This document shows, one piece after another, positions 1 to 5,323 of a stretch of 5,323 bases of DNA. Within the stretch, counting starts at the first letter, position 1, and each line of letters begins with the position of its first letter. A program made the translations under genes and the position numbers. Source of the DNA: Chloroflexota bacterium (GTDB taxonomy: Bacteria > Cyanobacteriota > Vampirovibrionia > Obscuribacterales > Obscuribacteraceae); the NCBI GenBank assembly GCA_005240105.1, contig SBAT01000004.1, positions 1 through 5,323 on the forward strand, in the 5' to 3' direction. The notes below the pieces were generated by a model that made no database searches, was not told the origin of the DNA, and saw only the letters and a program-made list of their open reading frames with translations.

Positions 1-383
1 AAGGCGACTACGGTGGCGGCCATTTTGTATGAAGCTAACAACCTTTCACCACCGGGTGTTAGGTATTCTCCGTTTTCCTGCGCTTGAAGAATTTCGGCAT
101 CAGCCTGTTTGAGAGTTTGGTCCAGCCAGTCGTGCATAGCATTCTTGCTTCCGCTGTGAGGAAATTCCGCATAGCGTTTTTCTGTTACGTCTACGACAAT
201 CTTGCTGGCTGTGTCACCACCGCCGTGCCCGCCCAGTCCGTCTGCTACTAGAGCGACTTTGTTGTCGGGGCTGTACCAGTGACTATCTTCCTGTCGGAAG
301 CTGCCATCTTTGTTGGTGTACTTTGTTCCTTCCCAGCAACTTGCTGCCATGGTGCAAGTGTTTTGATTTGAATGTTGTGACAT
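1..383 (-). CDS. PP2C/PPM-family Ser/Thr protein phosphatase, N-terminal part (runs off left edge)
   Basis: Translating the minus strand from the ATG at 383-381 gives 127 residues open to the window edge. An AGGAG lies 7 nt before the ATG and fixes the start; Met12 is a less likely alternative. Seen: RQED at residues 30-33 (matches the early Glu-Asp of PP2C enzymes), then VADGLGGHGGGDTAS at 46-60, which is the signature metal-binding Asp-Gly motif (D48, G49) of the family, then MAATVVA at 121-127, corresponding to the usual G-T-T-[VA] strand. Known: these are Mn/Mg-dependent cytoplasmic phosphatases of phospho-Ser/Thr, about 240-270 residues long, so roughly half is missing here. There is no signal peptide or membrane segment. 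It is the last visible gene of a leftward four-gene unit, but a 169-nt gap with a strong hairpin separates it from the gene before. Its substrate is unknown; a partner kinase could lie further left. The family call is firm; activity is not shown because the later metal-binding Asp residues lie outside the window. Confidence 0.9.
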   Translation of the reverse strand, partial: MSQHSNQNTCTMAASCWEGTKYTNKDGSFRQEDSHWYSPDNKVALVADGLGGHGGGDTASKIVVDVTEKRYAEFPHSGSKNAMHDWLDQTLKQADAEILQAQENGEYLTPGGERLLASYKMAATVVA

Positions 384-552
384 TGTTTGTCTCCTGAAAA
401 CATGTAGTAAAAGAAGAGGACAAGGTATCGACCTTGTCCCCGTAAGGTTCTGGTGTGGATAATTACGCGCGAGTATTTAGTCAGCGTTCAGCTTGTCCTT
501 ACTCCAGGTACTTCGAAAGATCCACTTCTAACTGGCAGTCACTTCAGCAGGA
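384..552 (-). promoter_or_regulatory. 169-nt leader between the 400-aa gene and the phosphatase gene
   Basis: No gene is supported here. It is much longer than the other gaps in this gene set (23 and 55 nt) and holds the hairpin at 418-439 plus the phosphatase Shine-Dalgarno sequence. On the minus strand GGACAAG occurs in the hairpin arm and again about 50 nt upstream, before CTGAACG. An AT-rich TAATTAT lies between them and could be part of a -10 element, but I see no well-spaced -35, so a separate promoter is only a possibility. Confidence 0.35.
418..439 (-). terminator. Strong stem-loop: candidate weak terminator or leader hairpin before the phosphatase gene
   Basis: Perfect 9-bp inverted repeat: GGACAAGGT, loop ATCG, ACCTTGTCC on the plus strand. 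On the minus strand, the direction of transcription, the hairpin is followed by TCTTCTTTTACT, which is pyrimidine-rich but not a clean T-run, and the phosphatase ATG begins 35 nt further on. This fits an imperfect intrinsic terminator that lowers read-through into the phosphatase gene, or an RNA hairpin that affects its mRNA. A DNA-binding operator is the other reading, since the arms are also a good dyad. The structure itself is certain; its role is not. Confidence 0.5.
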
Positions 553-1755
553 TCACGCTAAGACATTCTGATAGAGCTGGATATAGCGTCGAAGGTAGCC
601 TTTGTGCTCGTCTGTTGCCTTTTCAAAATGCCTTTCGGCGTGCTTTCGCTCTTCTTCTATGATTGCGTCAAGCTTGCCCGTCTCGTAAGCTTCTTTAGCT
701 GGATGACGAAGGTTTGCTGACAGCTTTCGTTCCATACTGAGAATCACTTCTTGTCTTTTGTCGTCCGTTGTTGCCGGCGTGTTCAGCATTTCCAGAGCCG
801 CGGCTGTGGTGAGGTGCATATAGGCAAATGGGTAGTGCTTGGATTCGGGGCTCTCAGTTTCACGAAACCACCATTCAAGTGTCTTCATTAGTTCTTCGTG
901 CCAGAAAGTGCGACGAGAAAGGACTAGAGCGGCCCATTTTTTCATTCGTTGATGCGTTCGTCCCAGGCGCCAATTCCATCGACGCTCGTCAGCTTCGCTG
1001 AAGTGACCGCCTCCTTGAATCAAAGCCGACTCTTTCAATCTTCTCAATGCGCCATATCTTTCGCTCAAGAGAACAAGTTGCTCATCAGCATTTTCGTCCC
1101 TGGAATACTTCTCTTTCGCTACATTGGCATTTGCGCCCCAGCATCTAACATGACGGAGATGCAAACGATCCAAACAAGTCACGTAAAATTCGAGGCACTT
1201 TTGCTCGTAAGAAGGATCTTCTTTGAGTGCGATCAAGCAAGCACTGCTCAGAATGTCTTGGGTGATATCCTTCGCCCAGCTATATTGATTGATTGTCCAA
1301 CAGTACTCAGCTAAACGCATGAGGGCATTGAACTCGAACTGCGCGGCGTTTGAGATAGCGACACTCGACCGCTTGCGATATACCCCATAACGCTGCTTGA
1401 GGAACGATGCAAGATGATTCAATCCCTCTTGGGTGTCGACATGGTACGTGAAGACGCCCATACCAGGATCCGTGCCACCGGCATAGCCGTCGACACGAAT
1501 TATGTGTTTCCAGTTTCTGTTCATCTGGCGCGCGTATCTGCGCTCCAATGGTCTAGACAGCTCCACCACCCAGTAGGTCCAGGCACGTCTAAACTGAACC
1601 ACCTGTCCGCCACCAAATACAAGGATACCCTTTACCTTGCTTCGAACTTCACCTTTGCCAGCTTTCTTATTCTGACAAGGAATTCCGGCTTGCATGAGCT
1701 CTAGTGCGCATAGGTCTGTAGTGACGTTGGTCCAAATTCCTGCTAAATTTCGCAT
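553..1755 (-). CDS. Uncharacterised two-part protein, 400 aa, tryptophan-rich
   Basis: Complete gene, ATG at 1755 with GAGG about 10 nt upstream, TGA at 553. I do not recognise a named domain. The N-terminal third (about 1-125) looks like a compact alpha/beta unit: an opening stretch IWTNVTTDL (7-15), an aromatic cluster RRAWTYWVVE (56-65), RVDGYAGG (87-94) and YHVDTQEGL (104-112). From memory this pattern (aromatic W-x-Y-W, then R-V-x-G, then Y-H-[IV]-D) resembles a family of small uncharacterised proteins, a link I cannot verify here. The rest (about 135-400) is predicted mostly helical, with several amphipathic stretches and a charged Glu/Lys/Arg-rich tail (360-395), perhaps a TPR-like or other helical scaffold. 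There are 13 Trp in all, including W260, W262, W295 and W296. No signal peptide or membrane segment is seen. It sits 55 nt after the Nudix-like gene and probably shares its mRNA. Function unknown. Confidence 0.85.
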   Translation of the reverse strand: MRNLAGIWTNVTTDLCALELMQAGIPCQNKKAGKGEVRSKVKGILVFGGGQVVQFRRAWTYWVVELSRPLERRYARQMNRNWKHIIRVDGYAGGTDPGMGVFTYHVDTQEGLNHLASFLKQRYGVYRKRSSVAISNAAQFEFNALMRLAEYCWTINQYSWAKDITQDILSSACLIALKEDPSYEQKCLEFYVTCLDRLHLRHVRCWGANANVAKEKYSRDENADEQLVLLSERYGALRRLKESALIQGGGHFSEADERRWNWRLGRTHQRMKKWAALVLSRRTFWHEELMKTLEWWFRETESPESKHYPFAYMHLTTAAALEMLNTPATTDDKRQEVILSMERKLSANLRHPAKEAYETGKLDAIIEEERKHAERHFEKATDEHKGYLRRYIQLYQNVLA

Positions 1756-1810
1756 GCTTCAATCCTCATTTGATGTGGTCAATTTTGTTGCTTTGCAGTC
1801 GCCAGCTGGT

Positions 1811-2422
1811 TTACTCGTTTTGCATCCGGATAAGATACGCGCGGAGGCTGGACATGTCTTCCAAGGCATTGGCAATGTTCCTGGTCGACATGCGTGGATT
1901 TTTCAGTGTTAGGGCATAGAGCGCTAGTACGAGATCGTGTTGCGCACCGAAATTGCTTTCTTCTGCGGTAGCTGTGATTTTGATATCGTGCACGTCTACC
2001 AGGAAGCATCGCTTGGCTTCGCCATCACTCGGGTACGGGGTTCCGTTGACTTCGGCGATAAAGATGGCGTCTGGCGATCCGTAGAGGCCAAGGACTGGCT
2101 GATTGATCAACTCTTCAGGACACTGTTTGTCGGTGACTTTACCCAGTGTTGTCACACGGGGGTCGGCATAGCGATCAGTTTTGTAGGCCCAGTGTCTTAC
2201 CTTTCTCAGCATAGCGCCCTTTCCTCCTGCTTCTTGAGCCCATTCGTCTCGAATGCAAGCGGAGTGGGACTGTCCGGGAAGTGTGCAACGACCGCCGATA
2301 AGAGTGTCCCGCCCGTTGTGTTTGACGGCTTGTTCGATTACGTAAACCCAATGTGGCTTGTCTTTGACGTGCGCGATAACTGTACTGGTAGGAACTGGAT
2401 AGGGAGTGAGTGTTTTGTTCAT
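1811..2422 (-). CDS. Nudix-like protein with a degenerate Nudix box, 203 aa
   Basis: Complete gene, ATG at 2422 with AGGTAA about 6 nt upstream, TAA at 1811; it starts 23 nt after the 279-aa gene ends. Residues 18-29 form a beta strand leading to IGGRCTLPGQSHSACIRDEW (42-61) then AQEAGG (62-67). Aligned to the Nudix box G-x5-E-x7-R-E-U-x-E-E-x-G-U, the motif keeps E60, W61, E64, G66 and G67, but has Gln51 for the first Glu, Asp59 for Arg and Gln63 for the first Glu of the EE pair, and the first Gly is one residue out of register. Later, DPRVTTLGKV (87-96) and FGAQHDLVLALYAL (158-171) resemble the distal part of ADP-ribose-type Nudix domains, including the NrtR sensor family. Nudix proteins cleave or bind nucleoside diphosphates linked to another group. 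Because metal ligands are altered, it may bind rather than hydrolyse its ligand, or belong to a divergent active subfamily. Cytosolic, no membrane segment. Confidence 0.7.
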   Translation of the reverse strand: MNKTLTPYPVPTSTVIAHVKDKPHWVYVIEQAVKHNGRDTLIGGRCTLPGQSHSACIRDEWAQEAGGKGAMLRKVRHWAYKTDRYADPRVTTLGKVTDKQCPEELINQPVLGLYGSPDAIFIAEVNGTPYPSDGEAKRCFLVDVHDIKITATAEESNFGAQHDLVLALYALTLKNPRMSTRNIANALEDMSSLRAYLIRMQNE

Positions 2423-2445
2423 TTTAGTTACCTGAATCGTTCTGA

Positions 2446-3285
2446 TTAGTCTTCCGGGATAGTGTCTGTGTAGAGAGGGTCTCCCTGAGCGGTTTTCCAG
2501 TAGTGTGAGGACGCACTGTTTAGGTACTTCCTCATGTCTTCCGGTGTAACCGCTGGTTCTAATTCGCCATCAGCTCCAACTCGCAATAGGTTGGATATGG
2601 TGAACAATTTCTCTGGATTGTGTCCCAATATGGGCACTTCCCAGTCTTGTGGATCTCGTCGAATAATTTCCTTTGCGAAGAATTCTTGGATAACTTCGTG
2701 CACGGGACTGCTCAGATAAGAGATGATCTCGTATTGTTCTAGGTCACCCATCCCAGCGATAAGCTTCGATAGTTTTCCGAATTCGCCGGTGGCGTACGTA
2801 CCGGTAGCGTGTGCATACTCCACAATGTTGATGCGTGGTTTGTGCTGAGCCTCAAGTGTTAGGTCGCAGCTTGCTTTGAGTTCTGCGGACTTGGTGTAGC
2901 CAAAGGTCATTGATGCAGAGACTGGTGTGCTGAATGCTTTGTTTGCCAGTAAACTTGGCAAATGAGTGTATAGGGCTTTCATTAATTGGTATCGAATAGA
3001 TTCCAGCCCATTGGAGAAGTAAGATTCTTCATTAAACGCGCCGGATGATTGCTCGTGAAGTCTGGTGATTTCAAAAGTCCCATGAAATCTGAATGTTTGT
3101 GGGTTAGCCACCGGATATCGGTCGACCATTCTTATTTCAATGGGACGCATCTGAGATTGGCATTTCGTGAAGTTGGGGTCGTTTACAGTGCGCTGGTAGG
3201 CTTTGAATAGGGCAGCTGTGATGCGGATAGCTTCCCAAGAAGCGTTGGTACTTAGCTGTCTTGGATGTTGAGTAAGTTGTGTCAT
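2446..3285 (-). CDS. Uncharacterised protein, 279 aa, first gene of the leftward unit
   Basis: Complete gene, ATG at 3285 with GGAG 9 nt upstream, TAA at 2446. The reading frame upstream stays open for some way, up to an in-frame TAG, but holds no ATG, GTG or TTG, so this start is secure. I recognise no family. Visible features: a short polar N-terminus with three Gln in the first ten residues, a helix at about 16-33, beta-rich segments around 47-76 (RPIEIRMVDRYPV, TFRFHGTFEITRL) and 121-145 (VSASMTFGY, LKASCDLTLEAQ), a mostly helical part at 165-210, and an acidic C-terminus ending TIPED. No signal peptide, membrane segment, or metal- or nucleotide-binding motif is seen. It is followed after 23 nt by the Nudix-like gene, a spacing that suggests the two are co-expressed. 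The gap before it has several dyads that may control it. Confidence 0.85.
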   Translation of the reverse strand: MTQLTQHPRQLSTNASWEAIRITAALFKAYQRTVNDPNFTKCQSQMRPIEIRMVDRYPVANPQTFRFHGTFEITRLHEQSSGAFNEESYFSNGLESIRYQLMKALYTHLPSLLANKAFSTPVSASMTFGYTKSAELKASCDLTLEAQHKPRINIVEYAHATGTYATGEFGKLSKLIAGMGDLEQYEIISYLSSPVHEVIQEFFAKEIIRRDPQDWEVPILGHNPEKLFTISNLLRVGADGELEPAVTPEDMRKYLNSASSHYWKTAQGDPLYTDTIPED

Positions 3286-3421
3286 TGATGGTTGCTCCAG
3301 AGAATAGAGATTTGAATATGAGCGTGCGAACGAGCTGGCGAGACATGAGTCTGACCGCTTTTGTGAATGCCGCTACTCCGGCTTCATCCGCACAGCCGCT
3401 TGCTGAGAAATAAAGCTTGAT

Positions 3422-3438
3422 AAGTAAGTTGCTTACTT
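3422..3438. repeat. Perfect 7-bp inverted repeat, operator-like
   Basis: AAGTAAG, spacer TTG, CTTACTT. The 17-bp dyad lies 137 nt upstream of the 279-aa start. Its length and symmetry suit a dimeric repressor site. A 3-nt loop also permits an RNA hairpin, but there is no T-run after it on either strand, so a terminator is unlikely. Confidence 0.45.
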
Positions 3439-3489
3439 GAGTATTGGTGTTTCCAAAGAGAATTTGTAGGGAGAAGTTATCTCTACCCT

Positions 3490-3510
3490 ATAAGTTCCAA
3501 TTAAACTTAT
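3490..3510. repeat. Perfect 7-bp inverted repeat with 7-nt spacer, operator-like
   Basis: ATAAGTT, spacer CCAATTA, AACTTAT. The arms are perfect and AT-rich. The neighbouring AGTTAACT (3514-3521) is itself an 8-bp palindrome sharing the AGTT/AACT core, and AAGTTAT occurs again at 3474-3480. The clustering suggests binding sites for a regulator, though AT-rich DNA produces short dyads by chance fairly often. Confidence 0.4.
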
Positions 3511-3549
3511 TCCAGTTAACTATGCCGCTGCCAGTGGGAATTGCCGTAT

Positions 3550-3561
3550 GCTTCGCGAAGC
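3550..3561. repeat. 12-bp perfect palindrome just after the ATPase stop codon
   Basis: GCTTCGCGAAGC begins 4 nt after the TAG of the ATPase gene in the direction of transcription. A 12-bp palindrome can form only a short stem with a tiny loop, and no T-run follows on the minus strand, so I do not call it an intrinsic terminator. It might contribute to RNA 3'-end stability. Confidence 0.3.
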
Positions 3562-3565
3562 TGAG

Positions 3566-4834
3566 CTAAGTCGCTTGCCAAAGCATATCAATTGGCAGAG
3601 CCCACCTGTTGTTTCCAAAGGCGATTAGGCGCTTTCCGCAATACAGGATTATTCCTCTGTGATAGTTCTTCATAAATTGGCCGGCGAAATAATCTATAGC
3701 CCTGAAGTCTTCATCGTTAACGGACTTCGACAGTTTGACCTCTATCGGTAACAGTCGTCCATCCCGATTCTTGATTACAAAATCAATTTCAAAACCGGTT
3801 CGGGTGCGAAAGTGGAAGATCTCACAGTCCAGTTTGCTCCAGCCTATTTGTTTTATCAATTCGGCAAAAACAAAGTTTTCCAGTAGACGTCCAAATAGTT
3901 GGTCATCAGCCAGTAACCGGCTCTTGTCCAGATTTAGTAGGTAAGAAGCCAGTCCGGTGTCCAACAAATAGAGCTTCGGCGACTTGGTCAGGGTGGATGT
4001 AAGTTTAGATGACCATGGTTTGACAAGATTTACCATATAAGTAGCTTGCAGAATGGTCAGATATCGAGACATGGTAGTAGTGGGCAAACCAATTCGACCG
4101 CCGAGTCCGGTCATGTTTAACAGCCCTCCAGTGCTGGACGCAATGTGGGCTAAGAGGTTGGGAACACTGCTTAATCGTTCGATGTCCGATATTTGGCGAA
4201 TCTCGCGTCTAATCACATCCGACAGATATGCTCCAAACCATTCCCTGCGCTCCTGGTCGTCATTTTCCAATGCTGCGACTGGAAAACCACCGCGCAAAAT
4301 TCGTTGAGCAAGGTCTTCTTTGAGCATCTGTCTCTGTGAGTGCTTCATTTGTCTTGCAGTGGATTCGGGTGACATTTTTAGCTGACCATCAAAAACAGTT
4401 TGCAGAAAGTCTTCCTTAACGCCTGAAAGTTCACCCTGACTTAAAGGGTACAGGGTGCGGGTTTGCATGCGACCAACCAGAGCATCAGCTAGTTTGGGTA
4501 GAACCATCAGGCTGGCAGAGCCCGTCAAAATAAACATCGATGGCCGGCGGTTCTGATCGACTGCCAATTTGATTGCTCGCGCTATTCCCTCAACCATCTG
4601 TACTTCATCAATAATTGCTGGGAGCTTAATTGACTCAATGAACTCTTGAGGCGCCGTGGAAGCCAGATCTAGAGTGTGGGCATCATCGAACGTAAAATAA
4701 TCAGCCTTGAGCGACTTGGGAAGCATTTCCCTTACTAAGGTGCTCTTGCCCGTCTGACGGGCGCCTCCCAGAAATACAACGGGAGAGTGCTTTACGCTTT
4801 GAATTAATGAAGTGAGCAGGTTTCTGGTTAGCAT
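3566..4834 (-). CDS. AAA_14 / DUF4143-type ATPase, 422 aa
   Basis: Complete gene, ATG at 4834 with GAGGG 7 nt upstream, TAG at 3566; the length is normal for the family. Domains: AAA+ ATPase with Walker A G24-ARQT-GKS (24-31), Walker B IIDEVQ with D76 and E77, sensor-like LTGSAS (103-108) and the conserved GR and LYPLSQGEL run (121-136). Then LRGGFP (180-185), a winged-helix-like segment with LPTTTMSRYLTILQAT (250-265), the family signature KSPKLYLLDTGL (284-295), ENFV (319-322), and a C-terminal PD-(D/E)xK-nuclease-like set E349, D351, E365, K367 (FEIDFVI, IEVKLS). All key residues are present. Known: widespread in bacteria and archaea, often isolated and laterally transferred, with no settled function; the nuclease-like part may or may not cut DNA. 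It has 280 nt on one side and a divergent gene on the other, so it is probably transcribed alone. The family call is firm; its role is unknown. Confidence 0.95.
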   Translation of the reverse strand: MLTRNLLTSLIQSVKHSPVVFLGGARQTGKSTLVREMLPKSLKADYFTFDDAHTLDLASTAPQEFIESIKLPAIIDEVQMVEGIARAIKLAVDQNRRPSMFILTGSASLMVLPKLADALVGRMQTRTLYPLSQGELSGVKEDFLQTVFDGQLKMSPESTARQMKHSQRQMLKEDLAQRILRGGFPVAALENDDQERREWFGAYLSDVIRREIRQISDIERLSSVPNLLAHIASSTGGLLNMTGLGGRIGLPTTTMSRYLTILQATYMVNLVKPWSSKLTSTLTKSPKLYLLDTGLASYLLNLDKSRLLADDQLFGRLLENFVFAELIKQIGWSKLDCEIFHFRTRTGFEIDFVIKNRDGRLLPIEVKLSKSVNDEDFRAIDYFAGQFMKNYHRGIILYCGKRLIAFGNNRWALPIDMLWQAT

Positions 4835-5041
4835 TGTTATGCCCTCATCGATATAACAATTCTATCATTGCGTGGTGATAATATCTCCATGTGATGGGAA
4901 ACATTGCATTTAAACTAGGAGAGATAGTAAGACATATTCTAATCTTAGAGACTAAAAGGGTTTCTCGTGACCGAAATAAGTATTCGTGAAAACCACAGTG
5001 AAAGCGGAGACAGAAATTCATATTTGATTTAGGATACTGCC
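4835..5041. promoter_or_regulatory. 207-nt AT-rich divergent intergenic region
   Basis: This separates the leftward ATPase gene from the rightward partial gene and should hold both promoters. Minus-strand -10-like sequences (TATTAT near 4885, TAGAAT near 4860) are present, but neither has a good -35 at 16-18 nt. Small dyads are present: TATCA/TGATA (4863-4880, 8-nt spacer) near the ATPase start and TCTAA/TTAGA (4938-4949, 2-nt spacer). They are short enough to be chance. No RNA gene or terminator is seen. Confidence 0.4.
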
Positions 5042-5323
5042 ATGAAAGAGATAGATGAATTCGTTGACGGAAATCCGTTGCAAGGCGATGGCATTGCGCG
5101 TGAACTTCTGCGTCAGGCAAGCGAGTATAAAAGGTGCCAGGATAAAGTCTCTCGTAGCGAAGCGGCAGCGTCAGGCTGTAATTCAGATTTGACGAATGTA
5201 GTTAGACAGGCTTTCCATCGTCTGACGGAAAGAGACGAGCAAGAGGCAACTGAAGTATCCACTCAAGATTTCTTGCAGGAGTTATCTAAGGATAATGGCC
5301 GCCTTGCTTCTAAATTGAAGCCG
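5042..5323 (+). CDS. Unrecognised charged protein, N-terminal 94 codons (runs off right edge)
   Basis: From the ATG at 5042 the plus strand stays open for 94 codons to the window end. AGGA lies 7 nt upstream and an in-frame TAG at 5030-5032 rules out an earlier start. The visible protein is hydrophilic and rich in Glu, Gln, Asp, Arg and Lys, with probable helices at 15-40 (IARELLRQASEYKRCQDK) and 50-95 (VVRQAFHRLTERDEQEA, FLQELSKDN, RLASKLK). It has no signal peptide, no hydrophobic stretch, and no motif I recognise. The open frame, ribosome site and balanced codon use support a real gene; helical and perhaps coiled-coil character is inference. It is divergent from the ATPase gene, which does not itself show a link in function. 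Confidence 0.7.
   Translation, partial: MKEIDEFVDGNPLQGDGIARELLRQASEYKRCQDKVSRSEAAASGCNSDLTNVVRQAFHRLTERDEQEATEVSTQDFLQELSKDNGRLASKLKP

Larger units (their letters stand above)
3286..3565. promoter_or_regulatory. 280-nt non-coding region, probable control region of the leftward unit
   Basis: No gene is supported between the ATPase stop and the 279-aa start. It must hold the promoter of the leftward genes unless the ATPase transcript reads through. I see no convincing pair of -35 and -10 boxes on the minus strand. The right half (about 3420-3525) is AT-rich and contains three dyads listed separately. An imperfect hairpin at 3467-3490 (TAGG and CCTA outer arms, GAGA/TCTC inner pair) also lies here. 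The left half (3286-3415) has no obvious structure besides the Shine-Dalgarno GGAG of the 279-aa gene. Confidence 0.45.

Noticed and set aside
949..1314. Plus-strand 121-codon open frame
   Set aside because: It lies antisense inside the 400-aa gene; the minus frame has a start signal and fits the gene order.
1779..2009. Minus-strand 76-codon frame overlapping the 3' end of the Nudix-like gene
   Set aside because: It is a shifted frame of the Nudix-like gene, Arg- and Gln-rich, and without a start signal. I considered it as evidence of a frameshift, but the Nudix-like frame continues intact to its own stop.
1937..2449. Plus-strand 170-codon open frame
   Set aside because: It lies antisense over the whole Nudix-like gene, has no good ribosome site, and its translation shows no coherent domain, whereas the minus strand has a Nudix box.
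3137..3346. Minus-strand 69-codon frame overlapping the start of the 279-aa gene
   Set aside because: It is an out-of-frame overlap with no ribosome site; the 279-aa start has GGAG at the right distance.
3576..3597. TGCCAA ... TTGGCA inverted repeat
   Set aside because: It lies within the last codons of the ATPase gene, has only 6-bp arms with a 10-nt spacer and no T-run, so it is probably chance.
4894..4989. Plus-strand 31-codon frame starting ATGGGAAACATT
   Set aside because: There is no Shine-Dalgarno sequence at a suitable distance and no recognisable product; a frame this short arises by chance.
4845..5120. Minus-strand 91-codon open frame ending 10 nt before the ATPase start
   Set aside because: It crosses the AT-rich divergent region and overlaps the start of the better-supported plus-strand gene; its composition (many His, Arg, Tyr, Ser) looks like a chance frame.

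Overview
Bacterial DNA of intermediate base composition (near 50% GC by eye), with clear Shine-Dalgarno sequences before most genes. The lineage cannot be named from this window. There are no RNA genes, CRISPR arrays, insertion sequences or transposase genes. The content (a partner-swapping set of unknown proteins, a PP2C-type phosphatase, a Nudix-like protein and an AAA_14/DUF4143 ATPase) is typical of accessory rather than housekeeping DNA.

Left and centre (1-3285): four minus-strand genes read leftwards and are probably one expression unit, in the order orphan protein of 279 aa, Nudix-like protein of 203 aa (23-nt gap), two-part protein of 400 aa (55-nt gap), and a PP2C/PPM-family Ser/Thr phosphatase (169-nt gap) that runs off the left edge after 127 residues. 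The last gap holds a perfect 9-bp stem with a 4-nt loop, followed on the minus strand by a pyrimidine-rich stretch. It may partly terminate transcription or control phosphatase expression separately. The Nudix box is recognisable but degenerate, so the protein may sense or bind a nucleotide rather than hydrolyse one. A phosphatase, a nucleotide-binding protein and two unknown proteins suggest a signalling or stress/defence module; this is inference, and any partner kinase or effector would lie to the left of the window.

Middle gap (3286-3565): 280 nt without a gene, rich in small dyads (3422-3438, 3490-3510, 3514-3521) that share AAGTT/AACTT-like half-sites. It is a plausible control region for the four-gene unit.

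Right (3566-5323): a complete minus-strand AAA_14/DUF4143 ATPase of 422 aa, apparently transcribed alone, then a 207-nt AT-rich divergent region, then the first 94 codons of an unrecognised, highly charged plus-strand protein that continues past the right edge.
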